Below, one piece after another: positions 35,451-47,813 of a DNA stretch of 64,000 bases. Each line of letters begins with the position of its first letter. Positions within the stretch are counted from its first letter, which is position 1. This stretch comes from Armigeres subalbatus (lineage: Eukaryota; Arthropoda; Insecta; Diptera; Culicidae). The notes beneath the pieces are model-generated. The model did not search any database and had not been told where the DNA came from. It worked only from the letters and a program-made list of their open reading frames with translations. Made by a program: the position numbers and the translations under genes. The stretch is taken from assembly GCF_024139115.2 (NCBI RefSeq), contig NC_085141.1, positions 378,602,995-378,666,994 of the forward strand, in the 5' to 3' direction.

Positions 35451-38400
35451 TTGCGCAGGCCCAATAAGCCGCCTTTAAAAACAACTATTACGAACGACAT
35501 AGAAGATAATACGACTCGATACAATCGGCAACGACCTAGGCGACGAATAAAGGATCACGATTGGAAGCTTGGAACATGGAACTGCAAGTCGCTAGGCTTC
35601 GCAGGTTGCGACAGGATAATCTACGATGAATTACATCCCCGCAACTTCAATGTCGTAGCGCTGCAGGAAATCTGCTGGACAGGACAGAAAGTGTGGAAAA
35701 GCAGGCATCGAGCGGCCACCTTCTACCAAAGCTGTGGCACCACCAACGAGCTGGGAACCGGCTTCATAGTGCTGTGAAAGGTGCGCCAACGCGTGATTGG
35801 GTGGCAGCCAATCAACGCAAGGATGTGCAAGCTGAGGATAAAAGGCCGTTTCTTCAACTAAAGCATCATCAACGTGCACTGCCCACACGAAGGAAGATCC
35901 GACGACGAGAAAGAAGCGTTCTATGCGCAGCTGGAGCAGACATACGATGGATGCCCACGGCGGGATGTCAAAATCGTCATCGGTGACATGAACGCCCAGG
36001 TAGGAAGGGAGGAAATGTATAGACCGGTCATCGGACCGGATAGTCTGCATACCGTATCGAACGACAACGACCAACGATGCATAAACTTTGCAGCCTTTCG
36101 CGGAATGGTAGTCCGTAGCACTTTTCCCCCCCCGCAAGAATATCCATAAGGCCACATGGAAATAACCTAATCAAGTACGGAAAACCAAATCGACCACTTT
36201 CTAATCGACCATGAATTCTTCTCCGACATCACGAACGTTCGCACTTACCGCAGTGCGAATATTGAATCCGACCACTACCTCGTTGGAGTATGTCTGTGCT
36301 CAAAACTCTCGATGATGATAAACACGCGTCGGAGTCGTCCGCCGCGGCTAAACATTGGGCGGCTACAAGACGGTAGACTAGCCAAAGACTACGCGAAGTG
36401 GAAGTGGCACTCCCAACGGAAGAGCAGCTAGGCACAGCATCTCTTGAAGATGGCTGGAGAGATATTCGATCCGCCATTGGAAGCACCGCAACCGCTGTAC
36501 TAGGCACGGTGGCACCGAATCAGAGGAACGACTGGTATGCCGGAGAATGTGAGCAGTTAGTTGTGGAGAAGAATGCAGCATGGGCGAGATTGCTGCAACA
36601 CCGCACGAGGGCACGATACAAACGGCGCGGAACAGACAAAACTCGATTTTCCGGAGGAAAAAGCGCCAGCAGGAAGATCGAGACCGTGAAGAGACGAAGG
36701 AACTGTACCGCGCTAATAACGCACGAAAGTTCTATGAGAAGTTGAACCGTTCACGTAAGGGCCACGTGCCACAGCCCGATATGTGTAAGGACATAAACGG
36801 GAACTGCTTGGCTAGAGCGCTGCACTGGGTAATTACCAGGGTTTGGGAGGATGAGGTTCTGCCGCAGGAGTTGATGGAAGGTATCGTGTGTCCCATCTAC
36901 AAAAAGGGCAATAAGCTGGATTGTAGAAACTTGTGTTTGAATCACATTGCTGAACGCCGCATACAAGGTACTCTCCCAAATTTTATGCCACCGATTAACA
37001 CCAATCGCAAGAGATTCCGTAGGGCAGTACCAGTCGAGATTTATAGGTGAACGCTCTACCACAGATCAGGTGTTCACCGTACGTCAGGTATTGCAGAAAT
37101 ACCGCGAATACAACGTGCCCATACATTTTCTATTTATCGACTTCAAAGCCGCATATGATAAAAGCTATTCCAGCTAATGCACGAAAACGGATTTCAGGAT
37201 AAACTGATACGGTTGATCAAGGCGACGATGGATCGGGTGATGTGCGTAGTTCGAGTTTCAGGGGCATTCTCGAGTCCCTTCGAAACGCGCACAGGGTTAC
37301 TTCAAGGTGATGGTCTTTTGTGTCTGCTTTTTAACATCACTCTGGAGGGAGTAATACGAAGGGCAGGGATTGACACGAGTGGTACGATTTTCACGATGTC
37401 CGTCCAGTTATTTGGTTTCGCCGACGACATTGATATCATGGCACGTAACTTTGAGAGCACGTAACTACATCAGACTGAAAAGCGAAGCTAAACGGATTGG
37501 ACTCGTTATCAACACGTCGAAGACGAAGTACATGATTGGAAGAGGCTCAAGAGAGGACAATGTAAGCCACCCACCACGAGTTTGTATTGGTGATGATGAT
37601 GATGATGATACTACCATCTATTGTAGCAAGGCACCTGCCGATAGCACTGGCCATATCTGACAAACGATTTGATCATGACTATACTACTGTTTGTATTTCA
37701 TCAGACTCCTGTATGAAGGGCCAAAAATGGGTGTGGTGGTTCCATAAGCAGAGACACTTATGCGAATCCACGGGATGAATAGAGAATCTCCTTCCAGAAG
37801 AAAGTTCGTACATACAATATTATAATCTAGCCTTCGTTTCCCAGATTGACCCAATAGATGGGGAGAAGAGCCCGCCCTTTATCCACGAGATGTTAACAAT
37901 AGGAAGTTGGCGATTCCACTCTTCCTATCCAAATCGCTTCAATCGGGTGCCCTGATGGTTTTTTTATGGTATATAATCATATAGTTTCAATATAGGTAAT
38001 TTGGTAAATATATAAAATGGAATTCTCTCACCAAGTTTCAATTCCATGTCCTTTCTTCAACGCCAGCTAGTTTTAGATTTATGCCTTCAGAGATAGAAAA
38101 CCAATTGCTCTTCAAAAGATGTTCTGGTTTAGATCGGGAAATATACTTCATTCTGGTGCAAAGATCGAGAAATAGACTTCTTGATTTCTGAAAAGATGAA
38201 ATAAAAATACGGATGGCAGTATCATGAATAATGACATAATTGGTTTGATTGATATGAATATGCATTCTGAATGTTTTGCCTTTATCGTACAACGACCTTT
38301 TTTTGTATTGGTGGTGACAAAATCGAGGTGGTGGAAGAATTTTTGTACTTGGCCTCACTGATGACCTCCGATTAAGAATACCAGCAGAGAAATTCGGAGA

Positions 38401-38890
38401 TGCATCATGGCAGGAAATCGTACGCACTTTGGACTCCGCAAGACGCTTCGATCGAATAGAGTTCGCCGTCGTACCAAACTGACTATCTACAAAACCCTTA
38501 TTAGATCGGTAGTCCTGTACGGGCACGAGACCTGGACTATGCTCGTGGAGGACCAACGCGCATTGGGAGTTTTTGAAAGGAAAGTGCTGCTTACCATTTA
38601 TGGTGGGGTGCAGATGGCGGACGGTACGTGGAGGAGGCAAATGAACCAAGAGTTGCATCAGCTGTTGGCAGAACCATCCATCGTTCACACCGTGAAAATC
38701 GGAAGACTTCGGTGGGCCGGACATGTAGCCAGAATGTCGGACAGTAATCCGGTGAAAATGGTTCTCGATAACGATCCGACGGGAACAAGAAGCGAGGTGC
38801 ACAGCGGGTAAGGTGGATCGATCAGGTGGAGGACGATTTGCGGACCCTCCGCAGAATGCGTGGTTGGTGACGTGCAGCCATGGACTGAGC
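35451..38890 (+). pseudogene. RTE polyprotein relic (copy 2)
   Basis: The endonuclease is readable in pieces: GTWNCKSLG (~35570), LQEICWTGQKVW, then a stop where copy 1 reads VLGKMRQRV. PHEGRSDDEKEAFYAQLEQ, GDMNAQVGREEM and TENQIDH follow in shifted frames. After an internal deletion the RT appears at 36800-37470: LARALHWVITRVWEDEVLP, GERSTTDQVFTVRQVLQKY, FIDFKAAYD, LLQGDGLLCLLFNITLEG and FGFADDIDIMA. The C-terminal block resumes after the insertion at 38314-38810 (GHETWTMLVEDQRALGVFE, RWAGHVARMSDSNPVKMV). Many frameshifts make it non-functional. Confidence 0.85.
37593..38301. mobile_element. 709-bp insertion inside RTE copy 2
   Basis: The 12-bp sequence TTTGTATTGGTG is present on both sides (37581-37592 and 38302-38313), while copies 1, 3 and 4 have it once. 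The insert starts with (GAT)6. Read on the minus strand it would end in a CAT-repeat tail, as some non-LTR elements do. No coding domain was recognised. Confidence 0.8.
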
Positions 38891-39320
38891 TGAATGGAGA
38901 AGACTTCTATGTATTGCACAGGGCAATCCGGCCGAAGTCTGGTAAAGAATAATGTGCAAGCATGGTTATTGAATGAGCAAAGTATTGAATAATTTTTATA
39001 TGAGCATCAAAAAGGTACACATACATTGCGACGAAACTCTTTTCAACGACAACGACGACTTCTTGAGTGATATTTTACAGGTATTGATATGATGCCCATA
39101 GTGTTCAATAAGCAATGACATTGACATTGAACTAGATATAATTAATATCAGATTTAAAGTAGGAAATTGGCGATACAGATTTTCTACGAAAAATCAGGAT
39201 GACTATTTTGATGGTTATGATGGTCCCAGATCCACTACCGCGCAAATCATAACTGCCCCTCCTGCCGCTCCTCTACAGTGCAGCGGTAAATCAAACGCAG
39301 AAAAACGGCACGGGACAATT

Positions 39321-39475
39321 CTCGCTTAACTTTTCAAAAGGACCTAAGTAACATTTTGTTTCATGATTTAATTTGAATATTGCAATCAACATACCAATAT
39401 CAAAGCTTTTGAATGCAGTACTCAAATTAATTCGTGAAAAAAATGTTCTTAGGTCCTTTTGAAAAGTTAAGCGAG
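39321..39475. mobile_element. 155-bp MITE, copy B (AATT duplication)
   Basis: Same family and same length as 29176-29330. Ends CTCGCTTAACTTTTCAAAAG, flanked by AATT at 39317-39320 and 39476-39479. Confidence 0.88.
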
Positions 39476-39655
39476 AATTAATCTGTAACGGCACTTAATA
39501 ATAATATTTCATTGAGATTGAAGTGTTGATAGTAGGTAAGTGCGGCATATCACCCTGATTTTTTTGCGGTATTTGTACCGATTGCAAGGGATAGATGCCA
39601 CATCGGTATAATTTTCACTAAAAACATAAATTGCTTGCAAACATAATGGTTTTAA

Positions 39656-39875
39656 GGTCACTCCTGACGGAATCAATTTTCAAAGTACTCGCGTTTTCAA
39701 GGTCTCACCAATCGATACGGAAGCAACGCACAACTGTCATTTTTATCTTTTCACGCATGCTGCGACGCAGCAAATCTGAAAACATAAAAATGACAGTTGT
39801 GCGTTGCTTCCGTATCGAATGGTGTGCCCTTGAAAACGCGAGTACTTTGAAAATTGGATTCCGTCAGGAGTGACC
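39656..39875. mobile_element. 220-bp palindromic MITE with TTAA target site
   Basis: The arms begin GGTCACTCCTGACGGAATC and are near-perfect reverse complements. TTAA flanks both sides (39652-39655, 39876-39879), as in piggyBac-type insertions. Non-coding. Confidence 0.85.
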
Positions 39876-40305
39876 TTAAGAGGCTTCAAATAATGAAATA
39901 AACATGTGAATTTGTAAGAATTTTCCCAAAATGGTAAAAAAAATCTTTATTAAAAAGAGCGTTAGAAATTTTACGGCCTGTGACGCATAAAAAAAAACCA
40001 TCATATTACGTTTCTGACTAATAACAATGAGCAATTACTACTTACATTTTTGTTTTCGCTACAAAAGACACCCTATCACATATATTTGCGTCAATAAATC
40101 AAGTCTTTTCTACCAGACATCTTACCCTGATTTACCCTATACAACAAATCTTCCAAACAAATTTTAATATAATATGTCTAGAAAACTCTGAACAAAAATA
40201 GGTCAAAACCTGTTAAAACCGTTATTTTCCCCATTTCGTTTTGGAACAAACATAAATATGAACAATTCTAACGATCACTGTGTTCAAATCTATCAAATAT
40301 TAGCA

Positions 40306-40533
40306 TCACGTATATGGATTTACTGTGCAACGGTATGCAAATTGAATACCACGTGCTCCTACAATTTCTCCAGTGACATCTTCATACAACCACAACTGGG
40401 ATAGGTCACAATTTGTGATAACAAATTTTGTGCGGGCAAAAATATTGGCTTGGGTCCTTGCAGTTTCCACATTTCTACCGAAGCCAAGCTGTGTGCCATT
40501 ATTGTCAGAAAAGCACACAAGAGTAACCGACAA
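40306..40533 (-). CDS. Possible exon of an unrecognised gene
   Basis: The minus-strand frame ends at TGA 40306 and is open to about 40545. It reads LVCFSDNNGTQLGFGRNVET, then ARTQANIFARTKFVITNC and LWLYEDVTGEIVGARG, ending RCTVNPYT. Codon use and the balanced composition, with three cysteines, look protein-coding, suggesting the last exon of a small secreted protein. No clear ATG or signal peptide could be linked upstream. An initiator-like CTCAGTG lies near 40635 on the same strand. I do not recognise the family. Confidence 0.35.
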   Translation of the reverse strand: MSVTLVCFSDNNGTQLGFGRNVETARTQANIFARTKFVITNCDLSQLWLYEDVTGEIVGARGIQFAYRCTVNPYT

Positions 40534-40639
40534 GCGAATCCCTCACGTCCGGGGCTCCCAAATGAGTCATGTGTTCACATGTGGATCACATTGCGGGCTG
40601 ACTGTACCGCACGACGACGAAGAGCTTAACCGACACTGA

Positions 40640-43600
40640 GAAGGAAACAAAGTTTCTATTGATTGATTTTTCTTGAATCAATTGAAAGTGGAATACTAAA
40701 ACGGGCACGTTCTTACGACTGGAACTAGGGATTTTTGTCATGTGAAATGATAAATAATTTAAATGCAAGTATTGGTCGAATGATTAGAGTGGGGAGTGAG
40801 TCGTATCCCAATAGAAAGTTTTACTCACAAAAAATCGTGGGTAGTAGCTGAAAAATAAAATTAATTGTCGGCCTATTCAAGCTTTAATAACCAGCTACTG
40901 AGACTTTCTCGATCTGATGTAATTAAGACGGCTAGTTTAATTGGCCTAACCTTCCGTCCCACGTAATGGACCTTTTTCATGAGATAAGCTCTTGACTGTC
41001 ACTCGTTACATAAATTGTGAATGCCTTCCGGTAGCTTTTCCTAGCTGAATTAAACATTTGATTTCACGATAAACCTAAAATTTCGAAAAGCCTTTTCATC
41101 TCTTGTCAATCCGATTAACCAAGTCCATCTTTTCCAGCGGGGGAAGATCAATCGTCGGTACGTGAGAAAATCTGCTTTCTTCAAGACGATTTCGGGATCC
41201 GGTCGACTAGGTTTTTCAATCACACTTTTATCGCTCCCATCGAATTCAAAGAACGAACCGACCCGCCTTCGTTTTGCCCCATGTGATATGATGGAAATAG
41301 TGGTGGGACGAGTAAATACCCCCAAACGTCTTTATTGAGCAGGGCTGTCCCAACCGAAAGATGGGACGTTGAGTAAACAGTTATGATAGCCTGCCAAAGC
41401 TGCCAGCAGTGCCGTTGAAGGACCGACCCACCGCAACTAACCGACCGGTGTGAAGCACACCCAAATGAGGCACATTCCATGCGACGCACGGACCGACAAA
41501 TATTTATTTTGATTTAAGTAGCAATTCATAAACGTCCATTCCACCCAAGTAAAAGTTCTCAGTGTGGTAGGTTTCCTTCTGTAGCTGGAATTTATTGGGA
41601 GAAGAAGTGGCAGATGAGGACGATGAAGATTATTGCGATGCTCAACATCTTGGTCGTTGTTCTCATCGCTACAGGATTGATTGTGAAATGTTTTATTAAG
41701 TAAGAAAGAAATCTATAAAAAAGAAGTTGACAAGAACTCAAATACAGGACACCAGTGAGCAACAAAATATCTTCTAAAATATGCCTCATACTATGAATCA
41801 ACTTCATGTTATCGAAGTACAATATTAAAAGTTGTTACGAATTGATTTTGAATTAAGTCTTTGGATTAAGACTTTGGTTAAAATTAAACAGACAGTATTA
41901 GACAATACATTCTGAATTGAGATTTTCAGCTAATTTATCGTAATACTTTATTAATCTACACCATCTACAAACAACCGAAAGAGATGATTATAACGATTAC
42001 GGCCGAGAACGACGATGATGATGATGATGGTGCCATCTCACCCTGATGGAAGTCCATCCCTTGTAACGAGCTAAGATTTCGAGAGTCTATCTCACAGCAA
42101 CACCCTGCGCCGCGCGATCAATTTCCCTTCTAAGATTACCGGCTCTTGGTCATGATGAAGTCCTAATTTCCCGCTGGGGAAAAGTGAAGTGCTTGAGCGG
42201 TAATGAAATTGCGCTTAGCTTTCAGCAGCCAGCCTCCGCTCGGCCCACTCGATAACGAAAAGCGCGTCTCGTGGTCATTATACCCGGATCCTTTCTCCTT
42301 CCTGCCGGGTGGAGTGGGTGGATGGGACGAATGCTGGGTGCATCGAGCGAGGTAAATTAATTATTCAAAGCGTTGTTTTCCGGGAGGTTGGACCACATTT
42401 TCTTCTGGCAAAGTCTTATCTTTCGGCAGTCGCACCGCATGAGCGGTTTCGTCGGTTCTTTTGAGGTATGTTTGGCAGGATTTGGCGGAATGGATGGGTG
42501 CTAATGTAGTTCTGATTTGCTATTTAATTCGCCTAAATGAGGGGTTTCAATTATCGTTATTTATCCAGCCACTTAGTCGGGAATAAAAAGGTTGTTTGAA
42601 AGAATGATCTTAAGGGAAATTTGCTTTTTCGATGGTAAATTGAAAATAAGAAAGATTTTGCTTCGATGATTGTATGATTGTTGTGTTAGTCATTGTAATG
42701 TCAAGTTAATTTGAGATTTATCTCACGCCAAGTCAAATTCAGTTGACTTCTGCTACTCGGCAGCTGCGAAGCACTATGCGTCAAGAAAGTTTTAATTAGC
42801 AAGTTTTTATAATTAATTGTACCTGCATAAGCTGTGAATCGCTATTCAGGAAAAGTTTCCTAATGACGCGAGACGTAAGATTAATTTTCTCACTCATTAG
42901 TCTGTCATTTGATAAAGTGTCTAACTGTGTGTGAGTAAACTTTCAAAGGGTAACAATAATGGTGTGAAAGATCATTGACAACCAGGTGAGAAGTTCAATT
43001 ACTTCTTCTTCTTGATAGTTTAATAGCGTCTTTATCTTTCGATGTATTTTTGAGAATTATGTATCAATTGAGTCGGAAACTCTTCTCCAATTTACCAGTT
43101 GGAGGTAGCAGCGGCATCAGTAGCATCAGTGGCGGTCAAGGATAGTGGAGCAGTGAATCATTGGCGGGTGGGCCGGCCGCAGGCAGCCAGGGTTTGAAGC
43201 TGTTATGATAATGAATTGATTCGAGGGGCTATTATAGGTATAACACCCCATGATAAATTTCTTTTAGAAAGTCCAAATTGCAGGGGCACCGGTTCTTATG
43301 TTGCATTTCAACTTGTTTTACACAGTTGTGTGAATAAATATGGTCCCAATAAATGTTATCATTCGAAGAGGTTTTTGACTCTCTTTTAACTTTGTTCGTT
43401 ATTATTGAGAACGATTTCCGCAAACCCTGGCGGCAGCACTCAAGTGAAATTTTTCGCATCGGTGGCATCTGTAGAACCTAATGGTCTGGAGGCAGCTCTT
43501 AAGTCAGATTTGTCTCGCAAAATCATTGAGGGATTGCTGATAGTGATTGGAAACATTATTCAAAATGAATCGTTTTTTCAGAACCATAATTATATTCGAA

Positions 43601-44400
43601 AGAAGATAAGAGGAATATTTCCAAAGTTCAACCGCTAGTGACTAGCAAATTCATGGCATCCAGTGAAAATTCCTGGCAAGATTCTGAGTTTGTCTAGTGC
43701 TATTAGTGATTTAAAATGCGTATCATTGAGAAGAGTAGCGATAGAAAGTTGATCCGATACGAACATTCTTCAATGTACAAAATATAATTGCTAGGCGTCG
43801 GTAGCGGAATCATGGCGTCAGTGTCGGTCCGAGCTGCACCTGATTTTTCTACACAATACCAAAAACAATCGATCGGCAATCTTTTAGTCTGATTAAAATT
43901 GCATTTGTCGCAAATAATGGCAAACTGTGGTGTAATTAATAAGGGTATGCGATAAGACATTTTTTACTAACGAAACGAAAGGAAACATTTAAAATGTCTA
44001 TGTCCATTCGAAACGAGACGAAACGAAAGATTTACTTCCGAGACTTCGAAACGATACGAAATCCTGGTCCATTTAAATCGGAATTTTACGAAACGAAATT
44101 TTTTTTTCCGCGGAATTTTTATTGAATTGATTTTAAATTATGTACGCAATTCTGATGCCATTTTTTAAAGTCAAATAACTGCTTTGCGATCAATAGAGTT
44201 ATAGTAACAGAAAAAGCAGTCTGTGATAAATCGCCGCTTTCCCGTTTATATAACATTGGCGAAAAGGCAATACCCCAGCATCTGTGCCGCTTTCAAAGGA
44301 ATTCATCGTGGAGTGTGCACCCGAATCAAATATAAATAAAAACTTTCAGCAAGAAATGACTCTCGAACAACATTTGAAAGCTACAAAGGTGACTAGTGTT
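40640..44400. other. Mostly unique intergenic sequence
   Basis: There is no domain-bearing frame. It has a GC-richer stretch at 42000-42400, a (GATGAT)n microsatellite near 42014-42032 and a run of CGAAACGA-type repeats at 43970-44100. It could hold regulatory DNA for a gene outside the window, but nothing specific is visible. Confidence 0.45.
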
Positions 44401-44439
44401 TTTCATTCGACTTGAGTCGTTTTTCAGTGTGCTATCGAG

Positions 44440-44610
44440 TTGCCGTAATGCCAAAACATGTCGTTATTCTTGTACCTACTCGAGCATACTCGAACGATGA
44501 GTCGTTTTCGAGATCGAATCGAAAGCCGTAATGCCAGACATGTTCGACTCGATAGAATTACGTTCGAATCGAGATGCGCAATGCTACCCCTGGTTAGTGG
44601 TCTAAATATT
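44440..44610 (-). repeat. TCGAATCGAGATGCGCAATG repeat, inverted copy
   Basis: The reverse complement begins CCAGGGGTAGCATTGCGCAT, then CTCGATTCGAACG. It resembles 47490-47540 (CCTGGGGTGACATTGTGCAT, then CTCGAATCG) in the opposite orientation. Confidence 0.45.
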
Positions 44611-44762
44611 GTACCCAAATCGGAAAGTATATAGATTATAGACACTGTAGGTTCTATAGACGAGCTGAAGCGAAGACGAGGCTAGCCAAACGAACTCTCA
44701 ACTAGTGTAGCCAAACGAGCATGACGTCACGATTGCAATCCAAGCAATGGAACGTGTGACGT

Positions 44763-46358
44763 TAAATTCGCGTGGTATACTTCTCCCTTCTCACTTCTTA
44801 CATCTCCAAATCTTTATCTCATTTTTTCACTTTTTACATCGCACTTCTCACTATTCACTTCTCGCCTCTCACTACTCACTTCTCGATTCTCACTTCTCCC
44901 TTCTCAACTCTTTGCTTCTTACTTCTCACATCACACATCACACACCTCACTTCTCCCTTATAACTTCTCTCTCGTCGCTTCTCACTTCTCACATCTCACA
45001 AATTGCTTTTTATTTCTCACTCTTCACTTCTCATATCTCACTTTTCACAACTCACTTCTCTTCATTCACTTCTCGACTTTCACTTATCACTTCTCGTTTC
45101 TCACTTCTTGCTTATCACATCTTACATCTCATTTCTCGTATCAAATGTCTCACTTCTCACTTCTAAATCTAACTTCTCACTTGTAGCTTCTCATTTCTCG
45201 GCTTTCACTTATCACTTCTCGTTTCTCACTTCTCACTTTTCACATCACATCTTTATCTCATTTCTCACTTCTCACCTCTTACTTCGCACTTCTCGCTCCT
45301 CAATTCTCACTTCTTACTTCTCACTTCTTGCTTCTCCCTTCTCACTCCCCACTTCTATCTTCTAACTTCACCCTTCTTGCCTTCCTTTCTCACATCTTAC
45401 TACTTTTCATTTCTTGCTCCTCACTTCTCCCATCTCACTTCTCACAACCAAGTTCTCTCCATTCAATTCTGGCTTCTTACTTCTCACTTCTCGCTTCTCA
45501 CTTCTTACATCTCACTTCTCATTTATCGCTTCCCACCCATTTCTCGTCTCTCACTTATCACTTCTCGGCTCTCACTAACCACTTGTCGTTTCTCACTTCT
45601 CGCTTCTCACATCTTAAATCTCACTTCTCGTATCGAGTTTCTCACTTCTAAATCTCACTTCCTTAACACTTCTCGTTTCTAACTTCTCATTTTTCAAATC
45701 TCACATATTTATCTCATTTCTCACTTCTCACTATTCAATTTTCGCCTCTCACTCCTGACTTCCTGTTTCTCACTTTTCACTTCTCACTTCTCGCTTTCTG
45801 CTTCTTACTTATTACTTCTCGCTTCAAACTTCTCACTTCTAATTTCTCATTTCTACCTTCTCACTTCTCCCTTTCTGTTTCTCACTTCTGACATCTCACA
45901 TCTTTCATAATACTTCTCACTTCTCTTTTCTCATTTCTGATTTCTCACATCTCACTTCTCACTATTTACTTCTCACTTTTCAGTTAAAAAAAATCTTTTT
46001 CCACTGCTCACCTTTTGCTTCTACTACTCGCATATCATTCCTTACTCCACACTTCCCAAATCTCACTTTCACTTCTCGCTACCGTTTTCTTACTTCTCAT
46101 TTCTCCCTTCCTACTTCTCACTTCTCACTTCGCACATCTCACTTCTCATCCATTTTTTACTTTTTCCTTCTCGCTTCTCATTTTTCGCTTCTCGGTTCAC
46201 ACCACTCGTTTCTTACTTCTCAGTTCTTATCTCTCACTATTCACTTCTTACTCCTCACTTCTCATTTGACACTACTTACTTCACACTTCTCATTTTTCAC
46301 CTAGTACTTCCTACTTCTCTCTTCTCGCTTCTCACTATTTCCAACTTAAATCTCACTT
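44763..46358. repeat. TTCTCACTTC satellite, 1.6 kb
   Basis: A pyrimidine-rich array of a drifting ~10-bp unit, TTCTCACTTC or TCTCACTTCTCG. Long serine/leucine-rich frames through it are artefacts. It borders the 3' end of RTE copy 3. Confidence 0.9.
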
Positions 46359-47492
46359 TTATTATTTATTATCAGACTAAGGCCGGAGTGGCCTGTGCTG
46401 CACATAAAAGTCTTCTCCATTCAGCTCGGTCCATGGCTGCACTTCGCCAACCACGCAGTCTGCGGATCGTTCCGCCTTCTTGTTCCCGTCGGATCGTTGT
46501 CGAGAACCATTTTCACCGGATTACTGTTCGACATTCTGGCTACGTGCCCGGCCCACCGCAGTCTTCCGATTTTCGCGGTGTGAACGATGGATGGTTCTCC
46601 CAACAGCTGATGCAACTCGTGGTTCATTCGCCTCCTCCACGTACCGTCCGCCATCTGCACCCCACCATAGATGGTACGCAACACTTTCCTTTCGAAAACT
46701 CCCAATGCGCGTTGGTCCTCCACGAGCATCGTCCAGGTCTCGTGTCCGTAGAGATATACCGGTCTTATAAGCGTTTTGTAGATAGTCAGTTTGGTACGGC
46801 GGCGAACTCTATTCGATCGGAGCGTCTTACGGAGTCCAAAGTACGTACGATTGCCAGCCACTATGCGCCTCCGAATTTCTCTGCTGGTATCGTTATCGGC
46901 GGTCACCAGTGAGCCCAAGTACACGAATTCTTCAACCACCTCGATTTCGTCACCACCGATAGAAACTCGTGGTGGGTGGCTTACATTGACGTCTCTTGAG
47001 CTTCTTCCTATCATGTACTTCGTCTTCGACGTATTGATGACTAGTCCAATCCGTTTAGCTTCGCTTTTCAGTCTGATGTAGGCTTCCTCCATCCTCTCAA
47101 AGTTACGTGCCATGATATCAATGTCGTCGGCGAAACCAAATAACTGGACGGACTTCGTGAAACTCGTACCACTCGTGTCAATCCCTGCCATTCGTATTAC
47201 TCCCTCCAAAGCGATGTTGAATAGCAGACACGAAAAACCTTGCCGTAACCCTCTGCACGTTTCGAAGCGACTCGAGAATGCCCATGAAACTCGAACTACG
47301 CACATCACCCGATCCATCGTCGCCTTGATCAACCGTATCAGTTTATCCGGAAATCCGTTTTCGTGCATTAGCTGCCATAGCTGGTCCCGATCGATTGTAT
47401 CATATGCGGCTTTGAAGTCGATAAATAGATGATGTGTGGGCACGTTGTATTCGCGGCATTTCTGCAATACCTGACGTATGGCGAACACCTGG
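46359..47492 (-). mobile_element. RTE retrotransposon copy 3, 5'-truncated
   Basis: The 3' end (minus) is GGCCTTAGTCTGATAATAAA, directly abutting the satellite. The copy ends at 47492 inside the RT domain, where unrelated TGACATTGTGCATCTCG sequence begins. 5' truncation is usual for non-LTR elements. Confidence 0.85.
46421..47491 (-). pseudogene. RTE reverse transcriptase C-terminal part (copy 3)
   Basis: A continuous ~355-codon minus-strand frame from VFAIRQVLQKCREYNVPTHH through HHLFIDFKAAYD and FGFADDIDIMARNFE to the C-terminal YGHETWTMLVEDQRAL and RWAGHVARM. It lacks the endonuclease and the first RT motifs. The segment after GLRQG is six nucleotides shorter than in copy 1, in frame (the GDGLSCL stretch). 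The apparent start belongs to flanking sequence, so this is a fragment, not a gene. Confidence 0.82.
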
Positions 47493-47656
47493 GGTGACAT
47501 TGTGCATCTCGAATCGAATCACTCGATTCGTAAGTTTTTGGATTCGTTTCGAAAAAATTGCGGCATTATGTATTTCGTTCGACTTCATTCAGTCGCAGTA
47601 CAAGATTTCGAATAGTGCTGTACTAGTTCAATCGAGTATGTTCTGTCAAACGAAAT

Positions 47657-47813
47657 GTAAACAGAGAGAATAAGAGATAGCTGTCTCCGTGTTTAGTATG
47701 CCGCCCGCTGGAGAGACAACCTTCAGCGCATGGCGAATGTGAGTAAACAGAGAGAACAAGAGTAATTTCATCTGCGTGTAGCATGTTGCCTGTTGGAAAG
47801 GCATCCTTCAGGG
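47657..47813. repeat. 86-bp imperfect tandem duplication
   Basis: Units at 47657-47742 and 47743-47813 both begin GTAAACAGAGAGAA and reach CCTTCAG. It abuts the inferred LTR edge. Confidence 0.6.

Larger units (their letters stand above)
35216..38951 (+). mobile_element. RTE retrotransposon copy 2, old and interrupted
   Basis: A plus-strand RTE copy with a longer 5' leader than copy 1 (35216-35400), a coding part 35440-38890 and a decayed 3' end (GGCCGAAGTCTGGTAAAGAAT, ~38951). It is more diverged than copies 1, 3 and 4. It has a ~270-nt internal deletion at ~36810 and a 709-bp foreign insertion at 37593-38301. Confidence 0.85.

Noticed and set aside
40160..40640. Complete gene model joining the 40.3-kb exon to an upstream signal-peptide exon
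   Set aside because: No splice pair gave an in-frame ATG start with a hydrophobic leader, so only the exon-like frame is reported.
44747..46269. Several 60-170-codon serine/leucine-rich open frames
   Set aside because: They are translations of the TTCTCACTTC satellite in all frames, without starts, domains or unique sequence.
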